A DNA stretch of 64,000 bases from Epinephelus fuscoguttatus (GCF_011397635.1 NC_064771.1:12897379-12961378), one strand, 5' to 3'; numbered from the stretch's first letter, positions 49,902 to 62,249 are shown. Notes: a model not told the origin generated them from the letters alone. Numbers and translations are program-made.

Positions 49902-51151
49902 GGAACAGTTCACCCCAAAAATCAAAAACACATATTTTTCCTCTTGTCTGCCTTCTCCTCATTATAATGGAACTAGATGACACTTTGCTTGTGGTGCTTA
50001 AAGTGCCAAAAAATATATTTGAAAAACTCAACATTGACATTGCACTTTTATATAGCACTATTAATCAGTGTAACAGCTGGTGAACCAGGTAAGAGTGGAC
50101 TCAAACGTACAACTCTCGAGAAATAATAGTCTTTACTGGTCAAAAGGTAGGTTCAGTACACATGAGGTCTATCGGTGAAGGCAAGCAAATTCAATAGGGA
50201 TGAGGTAAAGGCAGAGTCAATCAACAGGCTAAATCCAAAAACCAAGTAAAGGACACTGGGAAAGAAAAGGCTGGAACGCTAGACACACAAGGAGCTAGGA
50301 CAAACAGGCAATGAAAGAAAACAAGACACACTAAATACATTGTTGAGGGGAAGGATAATGAGACATAAGTGAGGCTAATCATGGTTGGAAAGACAATTAG
50401 ACACAGGTGAAGTCATTAAAGGCAGGGAAAACACACAGGGGCAGGAAGTGAGGTGATCTGTCATGTTGTATTCAACTTATCTCATATTTGAAAAAAATGT
50501 CTGTAACTTTCTCTTCCCTAATTGGCTTGTGGGAAGGTATCAAGTATTTACAAGGCAAAAGGCATGAAGTCACAAGTCACTGTTAAATTCCGATGGAGTT
50601 GCAAGTCTTTCTTGATTGCGTCAAGTCAAGTCTAAAGTCAGCAAATTTGTGACTCACATCTGACTCAGGTCCAACTCATGTGACAAGAGTCCACACCTCT
50701 AACTGCTACCTCACCTAGCACCACTGAGCTAGCCAACGTGACAGCTCAGCCGAGGAGGACGCCAGTAATGTTTGCATACAGTGCATTCACAAGCATGAAA
50801 TGCACGATTCCTTCTGAGCAGTGATACAATTGGTGGGTGTAGTTCAGTAGGAAGAAAATAGTTCCTTGATTAAACTGCTCACAACAAGGTCTGTGGATTA
50901 TCTTGAGTAATTGGGTCATGACTTCTGGAAAGAGACATTGCTGTTGAGTTTTTTAAATGTGTGTTTTGGGGTTGTTGTTTTTTTTGGTGCTTTGAGCACC
51001 ATAAGCTGAGTGCTTCCATCATATCGGAGAGAAGGCAGACATCTTCACGGCTGATATCTCCAAAACTCTGCAACTCATACCAAAACATTTAGCTGAATAA
51101 ATAGCACTACAGGTAAAAGGAAAAAATGTACATTTGGGCTGAACTGTCCCT
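49902..51151. mobile_element. TTAA-flanked MITE (piggyBac-type ends), interrupted by other repeats
   Basis: The left end GGAACAGTTCACCCCAAAA and right end TTTGGGCTGAACTGTCCCT are inverted repeats, each bordered by TTAA (49898-49901 and 51152-51155), the target site of piggyBac-type elements. The interior phrases GCTTGTGGTGCTTAAAG and ATAATGGAACTAGATGACAC belong to a common teleost MITE. The middle (about 50050-50700) is foreign: one dispersed repeat (50050-50470) and a hAT-like end GTCCACACCTCT near 50700. Confidence 0.75.
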
Positions 51152-51155
51152 TTAA

Positions 51156-53656
51156 TTTTTAACATGCTCAAATGTAATTGCAGGTTTTATACACTGTATT
51201 TATGTAGCTGTGGTCAGAAAAAAACTTCATCATACTGTCAACAGATGGCAGTAAAACGATTTATGATTTATATTTCATCATTAAATATATATATAATTTC
51301 AGCTTTAATTGCACAATGTTAATATTGTCTCTATTTTGCAAGTATAGGCTATGTGGTTAATGTAGTGCAGCATAAACCAACTTTGATTCACTTTTCATTT
51401 TCAGAATTGAGGTTACCCACATTATGCAGACAAATCTTAACGACATGAAGAACAAATTTCACAACTGAAGCAGAGTAGCTCTGTAGTTAGAGAGGATATT
51501 CATTAAACAGTGCAGAACTTCAACAGATCAATCAGGTTCCTCGTGGGCATGATGATAGCACAGGAAAGGAAATAACACCCACTTGTCTGCTGCTCTTTTG
51601 CCAAGCCTGACCTCTGACCTGAGAAAAAGAGAAAACAGCATTAAAGAGATAGTTCCCCTCCAAATGGAATTGCAGTCATTATCTTCCAGCTCGTCTGGGA
51701 GCCAGATGGTGTGTGTCAGTCAAACAAATGTACTGTAAAAGTCCAAAATCCAATATTTACCTAATTAGCTCCAAGATTTTTAAGTGTCTCTCTCTTTTGG
51801 GTAACTTGTTACTGTTAGTAAACTAATTTGGAAGAACTGACAGGAAAACAGGATCTAACTTCTGGATCCGTTTAGCTAGAAAACACTTTATCAAAAGCTT
51901 TTCCACCTGCACTAAATACAGTACAGCATTTTTGTGTTTATTAAATTTGAACACCGCTTTTGAAAAAGATCTGTTGTCTGTGATTGAACGTGCAGTTCAG
52001 GAAGGCCACAACTGAGGAAAAGAGATTCATTTTCACAATGTATCCACATTATCCTTGTTATTGTGGGCATTATAGGGTTAAGCAGGGCTGATGGTGGTGG
52101 TCCTAAAAGCTTTGATGGATTCAGTTCAATTGACAGAAAGAGCCAAAGTCTTGTGTATAATGAAATATGTTTTATATAGACATTGAATCAAATAAGCAGA
52201 CACAACCACACTTTGCAGTTATTTGCAGCTTTTTAGCTACTTCTCTTTGTTTTAGATTTTCTGCACATTCTCAAGAGTTTGCACACCAAAAAGCTAAATA
52301 CAAGGTCAATAAAGTTTTGAGTGAATGTTGAGCTACTCTCAAATGTCTAAAACTCAGTACAAGAATCAACTCTGTGTAGCCATGTGCAGCGTGACCAAAC
52401 AAACCATGGGCTGAGGCGATTTTTTTGCATCACACTGTTACAATAATGTAGGCTGAAAAAGAAAATCAACAGTGTTTATTATTTAAAGTATACCCTGGTA
52501 GCAGCCTCTGAGTTCCACACCATGTTCAATGTATGAATCTATTGTTTCCTCAGAATCCCTTGTGCATAGCATGCAATTTGATTCTCCTCCAGTCACAATT
52601 AAAACTACTCGCCTACATAAAGAAGCAATGAAGGAATGATAATACATTGAAAGGCTATCACAGAAGAAATAAGGCCACAAAGTCTAAAAATCTTAAAGAT
52701 GTGATCTTAAAAGATGTGATTTATAAATATTGCATAAATATTGACATCAAAATTGAAATCTTACCACTTTATTAAGTTGTTGTTGCAAATACTTCAGCAG
52801 ACAGTTGCCTGCCCATTCAGCAGACACAGAGTGAATACATTTACTTGGAGGTGTCTGTGGACACCTGATGGTCCAAAATTCCATGGTCTGAGCCAGATGT
52901 CACAAACATTCGGGGCTCAGCCCATAGCCAGTGGGGTCAGCTATATGCACTATTTGTAAGGCATCTGAGATAAAACAATGCCCCCAAGTCTGTCGGCCTA
53001 GCCTGCATCATCTGGGGAAAACATGATGGTTGCCAAGGGGGGAAAATCCATCCTAAAAATTCAGCCTACATCTGATTTTTAATTGTTCTTCAGATTTCTT
53101 CATCAGTCAGAAACTGTAACACCACAGATACTGAGGATAAATAATTTTGACCCATGCCACTTAAAATGAGGTAAAATTGTTGCAGAAATAACATTACTGA
53201 TCTTGAAACTTTTCTGTTGCACTATGCTGGAGTAGAGTCCACAAAATGAATGTTAAGCTGACAAATGAATCCATAGTGTAATATTCTGTGCAAATCAAGA
53301 ATCCTCAACAATTTCAAGTTAATGTAGTCCTCAATACACTGGAATCAAGGCAAAAAGAAGAACTTTTACTCAATTATATCACATTTCTTCAGGGAATAGC
53401 ATCTGAGAGGAAATTCAGGGCTGGAGCCCCAGAAACCACGCCCTGCTCTGCCCCTGCGATATTTACCCACCATCTGAAAGATATCTGGCTTTTATCTGCT
53501 AAATATTCACCACGGAGTTGCTAACATTGTCTGCCATGTTAAGCAGATATTGTAGCCTACATTAGGAGTGAATGATTTTCTGTCTTCTTTTCCTTTTCTC
53601 TCATCCCCTTCTTTCTCCCTCTCCTTTACATGCAAAAAGGAATAAAAGTTTATGTA

Positions 53657-53698
<42 letters not shown>

Positions 53699-53836
53699 GA
53701 GTATGTAATATATGTTGTGCAGATATGTATAAATATAATAATAACACACACAGCGGTGTCACGATGGGCCCTGGGTGTTGCTTCGTTACTAGTAATGTGT
53801 TATGAAGCACACATACACACATGCACACACACACAC
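51156..53836. other. Spacer without recognised gene
   Basis: 2.7 kb of AT-rich sequence. It includes an (AT)n tract at 53662-53694 and a (CA)n tract at about 53823-53848 that marks the left edge of the tandem duplication. No exon-like frame or transposon ends were identified. Confidence 0.55.
53662..53694. repeat. Microsatellite (AT)n
   Basis: About 16 AT units. Confidence 0.9.
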
Positions 53837-55121
53837 ACACACACACACAGATTTAGACATGTATTTTACCAACAGTGTGTCTTACTGCTGCTTTTATGTT
53901 ATATCTGCTTGCAGATGTGCCCAGCTTGTCAGTCATGAGAGATTTTGCATCTAAACTAGCTACTATAAAGTGTAACATCTCATTACATGATTACACAAAG
54001 ACTTGACACTCGACAATATCAAGATACAAATAACCCAACAATCAACATCACATATCTGTATGTCAAAAACTACAAAAGAAAATAGGAAATTATTCGTTTA
54101 ACTAAATAGTTTTTGTAGTTTATAAGCATATAAGTCTGTTATAGATTGATACTATTTTACAAAAACAGAAAACCATGATGGGGATGGGCTTGTGTTTTTG
54201 AGGGTATATATAGAAAATCGCACAATTTTTAATTTTATGTGAGTTGTTCTTTGCACATGGATTGTATTTCCAGGTGGCAGTCGGGCCCTTCCACCCTAAG
54301 GGCCCCAGCGCAACCACACTGTTTGCACTGTCTATAGTTACACCCCTGAACACACAGCATCCCAATCATACACATGATACACATATATTTGCATAGTCAG
54401 TCTTTGTGGACTTCCTTTTTTTTGTTTCTTTCTGACTACTTTTGTTTTTTTGTTTTTGTCAACAACATACCCACAAGTTGGAAATTATCTTTTTTTTGTC
54501 ACCTTTGTTTTTATCGTTCATTTTGGTCTTACGTTATATCAGCAGCTCTTTTGGATGTGTATGTGTTCCTGCACATGTTTTTTTCTTTTTCTTTATTGCA
54601 ATTTTTTTTTTTTTATAAAAAGGAGTGAATCAAAACAGTGAAGTTGCAACTTAAAACCAAAACAATAAGACAAAAGAGGCTAAAAAGTTCCATAGATCTT
54701 AGCAAAATTGTGGAGCTGGTTAATAATTATTTGTGTGTTGTCACTACAACTGACTCTTAGTGATGTGATCCATTGTTAATATAGGAAGTACTACTGGTCA
54801 CACTCATAAACATTTTATGCTTTCAGCACTCTGAAACTAAAGTTGACCACACATGAACTCCTTCCACCTGGCCTCAGAGTTGAAAAACTGCAGCAAACAG
54901 GGCATGGAGTAGTATTGTGTTGTTTGTTTACATACATGCCCACTCACGGTGAGAATAAAGTGGAAAATCCGTGGTTTCGCAGTCTCAGGGGAGGGACTGC
55001 TCCACTGTCTACTGACGCAGGCGGTGACAGCAACATGGAGCCAGAGAGACGCTACTGCGCATGTCCGCGTCTGCACGGACGGAGAGGGAGACAGCGAGCG
55101 AGAGAGGGAGAGCCAAAGCAG
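53837..55121 (+). repeat. Tandem duplication, copy 1 (~1285 bp)
   Basis: It begins in a (CA)n tract followed by GATTTAGACATGTATTTTAC (g at 53850) and ends GAGAGCCAAAGCAG at 55121. Copy 2 repeats the same sequence at an offset of 1279-1285 bp. By eye the two differ at only a few single bases (for example ATCAAGATAC/ATCAACATAC), one short indel near 54310/55595 and poly-T length, so the duplication is recent. The last 126 bp (54996-55121) are a second copy of the start of the presumed josd1 first exon, including TGCGCATGTCCGCG at 55056-55069. Confidence 0.95.
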
Positions 55122-56400
55122 ACACACACACACAGATTTAGACATGTATTTTACCAACAGTGTGTCTTACTGCTGCTTTTATGTTATATCTGCTTGCAGA
55201 TGTGCCCAGCTTGTCAGTCATGAGAGATTTTGCATCTAAACTAGCTACTATAAAGTGTAACATCTCATTACATGATTACACAAAGACTTGACACTCGACA
55301 ATATCAACATACAAATAACCCAACAATCAACATCACATATCTGTATGTCAAAAACTACAAAAGAAAATAGGAAATTATTCGTTTAACTAAATAGTTTTTG
55401 TAGTTTATAAGCATATAAGTCTGTTATAGATTGATACTATTTTACAAAAACAGAAAACCATGATGGGGATGGGCTTGTGTTTTTGAGGGTATATATAGAA
55501 AATCGCACAATTTTTAATTTTATGTGAGTTGTTCTTTGCACATGGATTGTATTTCCAGGTGGCAGTCGGGCCCTTCCACCCTAAGGGCCCCAGCGCTCAC
55601 ATTGTTTGCACTGTCTATAGTTACACCCCTGAACACACAGCATCCCAATCATACACACGATACACATATATTTGCATAGTCAGTCTTTGTGGACTTCCTT
55701 TTTTGTTTCTTTCTGACTACTTTTGTTTTTTGTTTTTGTCAACAACATACCCACAAGTTGGAAATTATCTTTTTTTTGTCACCTTTGTTTTTATCGTTCA
55801 TTTTGGTCTTACGTTATATCAGCAGCTCTTTTGGATGTGTATGTGTTCCTGCACATGTTTTTTTCTTTTTCTTTATTGCAATTTTTTTTTTTTATAAAAA
55901 GGAGTGAATCAAAACAGTAAAGTTGCAACTTAAAACCAAAACAATAAGACAAAAGAGGCTAAAAAGTTCCATAGATCTTAGCAAAATTGTGGAGCTGGTT
56001 AATAATTATTTGTGTGTTGTCACTACAACTGACTCTTAGTGATGTGATCCATTGTTAATATAGGAAGTACTACTGGTCACACTCATAAACATTTTATGCT
56101 TTCAGCACTCTGAAACTAAAGTTGACCACACATGAACTCCTTCCACCTGGCCTCAGAGTTGAAAAACTGCAGCAAACAGGGCATGGAGTAGTATTGTGTT
56201 GTTTGTTTACATACATGCCCACTCACGGTGAGAATAAAGTGGAAAATCCGTGGTTTCGCAGTCTCAGGGGAGGGACTGCTCCACTGTCTACTGACGCAGG
56301 CGGTGACAGCAACATGGAGCCAGAGAGACGCTACTGCGCATGTCCGCGTCTGCACGGACGGAGAGGGAGACAGCGAGCGAGAGAGGGAGAGCCAAAGCAG
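55122..56400 (+). repeat. Tandem duplication, copy 2 (1279 bp), leading into josd1
   Basis: It abuts copy 1 without spacer: AAAGCAG is followed directly by ACACACACACAC. Its end at 56400 runs on into GGAAAAATTGGCAAAGAC, unique sequence continuing to the splice donor at 56520. It is therefore the original locus order, with copy 1 the added unit, or the reverse if only one promoter is active. Confidence 0.95.
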
Positions 56401-56519
56401 GGAAAAATTGGCAAAGACAAAGGACTGAGGAACCTTTGGGGACACTGGGGACACCAGATTCAGTTTTTACACCGGTTTATGATACTCCAGCTGGGACAGC
56501 AGCGTCAGGAAGCAGCCAG
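56275..56519 (+). other. Presumed josd1 promoter-proximal sequence and 5' noncoding exon
   Basis: A locally GC-rich segment in AT-rich flanks ends at a strong donor CAG|GTAAGTGG (56519/56520), 566 bp before an acceptor at 57085/57086. It has no TATA box; TGCGCATGTCCGCG (56335-56348) is a partial NRF1-like palindrome. Purine-rich GAGAGGGAGACAGCGAGCGA follows. The start of transcription is not visible and the exon is inferred from the donor, composition and position before josd1. Confidence 0.5.
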
Positions 56520-57085
56520 GTAAGTGGTCGGTGAGAGAAAACGAAGATATAAGACGTAAAGGAAGCGTTGTGGTTGTGTTTGCTGTAGACACAGGAGTCA
56601 CGTAGAGCAGCCACAAGATTATCGCCAGATATCTGTTACTTTCGTGGATTAATTGCATCTGGACATGTGTGGTTTCACATTATAACAGCGGGTATATCTC
56701 CTTAATGGACTGTAAGCTCTGTAATGTGTGTGTCTGGTGTTGTTGGGGGCTGTTGTCATATTTTGCTAGCTTACTGAACAGGCTGCTTCCTCTATCCACA
56801 CCAAGCTCCTGGAAATGTTTACCTTCTTCTCAAATTTGAGGTCTGCTGTCCAAGAGGAGATTGTAGCAGGTTATAATGTCACCTCAGCTATTTATTTCCA
56901 TTAACAACAAATACAGCTTTGCTTTAAAGTGTTTTTTTAAGTTGTGTGGCTGCTGTTGAGCTGTTTGAAGATGTCTTTTGGGCTCTGCCAACTTGTGGTG
57001 GGAACTTGTGACCATATTTAGATGAGTAAACTATAAATTAACTGAAGTAGATAATTAAAATACGGCTTTTCCTTCTATCTTTCAG

Positions 57086-57642
57086 GCACTCAGTGTATCT
57101 GTTCCAGTGGAAGTGAAGCTTCACGGTCAGCAGCCTGGTGATGGAAAGAACTGCAAAGCTATAGGCTTGGTGACTGGATGGAAAGAGCTGTCAACGCACA
57201 TAGAAGATGGGGGAAGTGGAAACACACAGAAATCAGCAGCTGTTCGACTGATGACACCGCTGCCGTGTTGCTGGGGGAGTAATCTTTCATTCGGGCGCAT
57301 CTGGAGTATCTTTGTTTGCTGGCGATCCCACCTTGAGTTCCAGTTTCCCCCCTCCCTCCCTCCTGTTGACCTTTCTTCACATCTATCGTGTAGGGAGAGC
57401 AGGTGTTAAACAGCCACAGCCACAGGTCATCATTTACCTTGCAACCCCCACCTCCCCCTTGACCATACACAGAGACACACACAAGCTCCTCTCTTCCAAG
57501 CGGCTGAGAGGTTGCTATGGCAATGGTTGTCATGATGCTGATGTAGCATCCTGAAAGTAGTAGCTGTGGAGGTAGTGGCGGAGCTGGAGGAGGTGGCGGC
57601 GGCAGCGGTGGGAGTGGTGGTGGTGGTGGTGAACGGTCAGGG
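57086..57642 (+). other. josd1 5' leader in coding exon 2, with upstream ATGs
   Basis: The exon opens after TTTCAG. It holds an upstream open frame from 57107 to 57409 (100 codons, not in frame with josd1) and another at 57312-57554. Just before the start codon lies a (GGT/GGC)-rich stretch (57571-57630) that is open in the josd1 frame back to TAG at 57544 but contains no ATG. Confidence 0.5.
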
Positions 57643-60600
57643 ATGGGAAGCGCTCCGTATCCAGCCGGCGAGTGGAAGGGGAAGGGGCGAGGCGGCCTGC
57701 AAGAGCTGGGCTGCATGCGCTGGAAGGTCGGCAAGCAGAAAGGAGGAGGCGGAGGAGGGGACGTGGTGGTGGGAGCAGAAGAGAGGAGGTGCAGGGATCC
57801 CACGGACTCTCAGCAGCAGCAGCAGCAACAGGATCTCTCATCCTCCTCTTCCTCCCTAACCCCTCCACTGCCTCCTCAACCATCTCCGACACCTCCGGCC
57901 ATTTATCATGAGAAGCAGCGGAGGGAGCTGTGTGCCCTGCACGCGCTCAACAACGTCTTCCAGGATGGGACGGCCTTCAGTAGAGACACCCTGCAGGAGA
58001 TATACCAGAGGTAGAGAAGCTAATTTGCCTATCTACAGTATCACATTACATGAAATGCTGTGAACAGTCATCTAACCTCTCTTGTCAACTTGTTGCAGGC
58101 TTTCTCCCAGCACTCTGGTGACACCTCACAAGAAGAGCATGCTGGGAAATGGGAACTATGATGTAAATGTCATTATGGCAGCCCTGCAGACCCGAGGGTT
58201 TGAGGCAGTTTGGTGGGATAAAAGAAGGTATGTATGGCTGGTGCTAAAAACTTTCATTTCTGTTGTCTTTTTTCATGCACTACAAAACATAAAGCAGTCG
58301 AAGAACAGTAACGCTCACGTCAGTAACTTCTGGAGTAGTTGCAGTATATCTTTTGATTACCGTCCTCGTAGTTTCCCCAAATAGTCAATATCAGGGTCAG
58401 ACAAATCTTTGATATCTGCACTTTAGGAGCACCCGCTTAAACCCCAGAATGTAACAACATAACGGACATAAATGCTTGTTGTTAAATGTTGTAAAGAGAC
58501 TCCCTGTGTCCTCCTCTGCACCCCAGCCACCTCATCAGCAGGGCCTTGAATGATCTCCGCGATTAGTCAGCTGTTCCATCAGTTGACAAAGTCTTAAAGA
58601 CACTTTTATCAGCATTCCGGCCTCCCTCATTAACAGGCTTACATGACTGTCGAGAACAACAGCAGCCACAGACTCGCTTTTATCAGTAAAACAATAATGT
58701 TATCAGACAAGCCTTATTCCTGTTCCTCTGTCTCGACTCAAACAGCAACAAAATCAGAGCTTCTTTTAATCTAGCGAGAAAAACAAAAGCTATCTCTGTT
58801 GCTGATTGATTCAACCCAGGGCATGTGATTAAAGCTTTTGCATTATTGTCATTGTAAATACTCAGTAGTTATGTTTGTAATGTAGCTGTGACACGGGATT
58901 ATTTTGTAACTCCCTTTGTGTTGCATTTGAGTGCTTATGGGGAACTTTGATGGCCACAATTTCTGAATCAGCTTCCAAACGACAACCTTGTTAATGTATT
59001 TAACTACCAAATTAATGTGATCCTTTTCACAACACTCATGTTTGCTTATTACACCACACAGTTAGAACATAATTTTGACAAAAAGCAAAGAGGTACATGT
59101 TGATCAAGGAAGGAAACATAATTGATGTAGCAGCAAATTATGAAACACTGAGTTCCAATGTATTTTTATTATTTGGGGAACATTATTGTGAAAGGTTGTC
59201 TTGATAACCCTATCTGAGGCCTAGGTGTTTCAGACCTTAGAGAAGACATTTTAATCTGAATCTTTTTGTGTCAGTTCAACCTTAAACTGTCTGTTTAAGA
59301 TTTGATTTGTTTAAAAATAAAAGCTCAATGTAGTTTGGTACTGTTGTAGTTTATAGAAATTGGCAAAAATTTAAAGCACTTCAGGGTGCAGTAAGTACAT
59401 ACAGTGACAAGTCCTGCTGTTTGAGAATCAATTTGCTGCTTTAGTTTGTTTTCATATCCAGCTACATCAATGTCAAGATGTATTGTCGATTATTTCTTTT
59501 GATATATTGTGTATCGAATTTCTGCCATTGTGCTCCTAACACTATCATGGGCACTGTACCCACACAGACTGACCTTGTGATTCTTTCCCCTTATGATAAC
59601 TATCTTGCAGATCTTTCCAGATTAAGTGTATCTTCATTTCATACAGAACTGAAAGGCTGGCAGTAGTTCATATAATTAATCCTAAACCTAAAGTCTGCTG
59701 GAGAAGATGATCGACAGTGATGCAAGGATTAAACAACTTGTACATGATGGGATAAAAAATTTCAAAAGCACTTGTATGGTCAATTTAAACACACAGCATT
59801 ACATATATACAGCATTTACTATTATAATAAGTTATCTTTCTTCCTCCAGGGATGTAGGCAGCATCGAGCTGTCCAATGTGACAGGCTTTATTCTGAACGT
59901 GCCATCCAACCTGCGCTGGGGGCCTCTCCGTCTGCCGCTCAAACGCCAGCATTGGATCGGCGTCAGAGAGGTAGGGGGAGTGTACTACAACTTGGACTCT
60001 AAGCTGCGCAGCCCCCAGCCCATCGGCAACTCGGATGAGCTCAGGTGAGAGTGACAGGATGTGTGTGTTGGTGTGTGTTCTTACTATAGCGGCTATGATT
60101 GTTCGGAGATGTAGAATAATTGTGCCATGGTGGATTCACCTCTCACACACAGGAGGTGTTTTCTAGCACCACAGTGGTGGTGATCTGAGGATGATTATGT
60201 TGGTCTGTTTCAAACTCCTCGGTCCAGTGTTAGATTTTTTAACAACTGTAGTATTGGCCAGATTGCCATGAAACTTGATAGTGAGTCGGACACTAACCAC
60301 TGTGACTCAAGTAACACTTTCTGCAGCTGTTTCACAGTAAAAGCCTTGAATTTGTTGGATGGATTTTTACTGTATAGTAGGGCTTCAGTGATTATTTTCA
60401 TTGTCATTAATTTGTTGATTATTTTATCAGTTAATCAATCAGTTGTTTGGTCTGTAAAATGTCAAAAACAAAGATGAAAATCATCAATCAGTGTTTCCCA
60501 AAGTCCAAGATGATGTCCTCAAATATGTTGTTGTGTTCACAGCTCAAAGATATTCATACATGAGTAAAGAAACCAGAAAATATTCACATTATAGAAGCTG

Positions 60601-61627
60601 GAATCAGTGATTTTGAAATGTTTGGTTGTTGTTGTTTTTTTTTAATTCTCAGATCGATTAATCTATTATCCAATATGCTGGAGGTTAATTTACCAGTTGT
60701 CAACTAAGCGATTAAAAGTTGCAGCTCTACTGTGAAGTAGCTGCAGGAAATGTAGAGATTGCATTCACAGTAGGCACTCCAGCACCAATTAGTCATTACA
60801 GCGCTGATAATACGGAAAAGGAGAGCAGATCATAAAATTGTTTTGTTTTGTTCTTCTTTTTTTAGCTGCAGGACAGCTTTGGGAAATACACATATGCTTA
60901 TATGAAAATATGCAATGCTAATTTTACTGGCTGCTGGCAGTAGCTTCATATTTACATTACAGATATAAGAGAGGTGTCAGTTTTCTCATTTTAGTCTTGA
61001 CAAAGGAAACAAGCATATTTCCCAAAATGTTGAACTGTTCCTTTAAGGCTGCTTCAATCAAAATGATAGTAAACGATGGATCAAATGTGTAATGTGCAAG
61101 GGGTCACTCATTGTGACAAACCCACAGAGAATTATCATGAGACAGATCCTCTCAGCTCTACGGAGCATTGTAGCATCATTTAACTAATTTCTTCGGTTTC
61201 ATGGCGTGCAAACTCCACTCTTGATTAATTTTGTTTCCAGTAGCAGCAAGCAGCTATTGTCAGCAATAAAGCTCTTGTTAACCCACTATATGCTACCTGC
61301 CTGACTGACAAAGTTAGCGACCAGCTTATGAGCATGGGAGCATTTAACAGCTAATGAGCAAGACATTTCCCTCAGGTGTTGATGGAGACCAAAACAGCGC
61401 TAAAAGGAGTGTAAATATTGGCCTTACATTGATCAGGTAGCCAACATGACTCCAAATGAGTTTCTGATGAAGGTATAAATAGGCAACTATTTGTCAACGT
61501 GCTTACAACAACAACTTTGGAAGTGACTGTATGTTAATGTTGTGTTTTTGCTAGAGGTCAGGAGAAAAATCGGTTTGGTATAGTATCACGTATATTTTTG
61601 TGTGGCAATATTGTATCAATACAATTT

Positions 61628-61662
<35 letters not shown>

Positions 61663-62249
61663 TACATATAAATGATTAATATCACAAATACAAATTAAAC
61701 TTTTAGTAGCTTACTATAATGTTAAACTTTGTATCTTTTTCTGTCCACTAGTTAGGATTTGCCGCAATAAAATGGATTAAAGTGAGATAAACAGACTGAA
61801 AACTTTATCTTAATAGATAAAACAGATGTTGACAAAGTTTTCTGTGATTGCAATCTATCACAACGTATGTTATCGCAATACTCAGCATATCCCTACACAT
61901 TAAAAATGGCAATAATATTGTTTGATGACTTACATATCATGATAATATTGTATCATGGGGCCTCCTGTGATTCCCACTCCTAATTTTTACTGCCCCCAAG
62001 TGGCCAAAAAAAGAACTGGAAGCTTCAAAGCAGGCCTACTCTTTAAAATCTTGACCCTGTGTATTGACAGGTTTTATACCAATTGCTATAAAAGAAATCT
62101 TTGCTTTTCATCATTATAACTGTGGCTGTCCTGTTTTCCCACATCCCAGGAAGTTTCTACGCCAGCAGCTGCGAGGGAAGAACTGTGAACTCTTACTGGT
62201 CGTCTCAGAGGAAGTGGAGGCACATCAAACATGGCGGTCTGATGGCTAA
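57643..62249 (+). CDS. josd1: Josephin-domain deubiquitinase 1
   Basis: Four coding exons: 57643-58010, 58099-58227, 59850-60044 and 62150-62249 (stop TAA 62247-62249). They give 792 nt, 263 aa; from the second in-frame ATG (57715) it would be 239 aa. Human JOSD1 has 202. The Josephin domain starts at [18 protein letters not shown]. The catalytic Cys is Cys97 and the His is His200 ([10 protein letters not shown]), matching human Cys36 and His139 with an offset of 61; YYNLDSKL supplies the third acidic/polar residue. The tail [19 protein letters not shown] is nearly the human sequence. JOSD1 cleaves ubiquitin chains weakly, is activated by monoubiquitination and acts at the plasma membrane. 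Odd here is the N-terminus: a Gly run (residues 34-39), seven Gln (57-63), six Ser (66-71) and a Pro-rich stretch replace the short human leader. [10 protein letters not shown] at 57715 resembles the MxWKG start of known JOSD1, so that ATG may be the main one. Confidence 0.95.
57796..57852 (+). repeat. Coding CAG/CAA (Gln) repeat and Ser run in josd1
   Basis: CAGCAGCAGCAGCAG, then CAACAG, encodes seven Gln, followed by Asp-Leu and six Ser. It lies between the start and the Josephin domain. Confidence 0.9.
58228..59849 (+). other. josd1 intron 2 of the coding region
   Basis: 1.6 kb, AT-rich; no repeat ends or exons recognised. Confidence 0.6.
60378..60729 (+). mobile_element. hAT-type MITE, 352 bp
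   Basis: The left end TAGGGCTTCAGTGATTATTT and the reverse complement of the right end (TAGAGCTGCAACTTTTAATC) are the inverted ends of a very common teleost MITE; the interior CAGTGTTTCCCAAAGTCCAA and AAGAAACCAGAAAATATTCA agrees. Flanks CTGTATAG (60370-60377) and CTGTGAAG (60730-60737) match at 6 of 8. Confidence 0.85.
61560..61973 (-). mobile_element. hAT-like MITE, reverse orientation
   Basis: The right end, read on the minus strand, is TAGGAGTGGGAATCACAGGA followed by GGCCCCATGATAC, a common teleost MITE start. It contains an (AT)n tract (61629-61651) and paired ATATTGTATCA phrases. The left boundary is approximate and the duplication was not found. Confidence 0.55.

Larger units (their letters stand above)
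60045..62149 (+). other. josd1 last intron
   Basis: 2.1 kb containing two hAT-type MITEs (60378-60729 and about 61560-61973). The second carries an AT tract at 61629-61651. Confidence 0.6.

Noticed and set aside
55529-55897. 122-codon frame rich in Phe/Leu/Cys, with a shorter counterpart at 54450-54641
   Set aside because: It comes from T-rich non-coding sequence repeated in the tandem duplication; the two copies differ in frame and start.
57159-57803. 214-codon minus-strand frame rich in Pro and Pro-Leu
   Set aside because: It is the shadow of the Gly-rich leader and coding exon of josd1 on the opposite strand.
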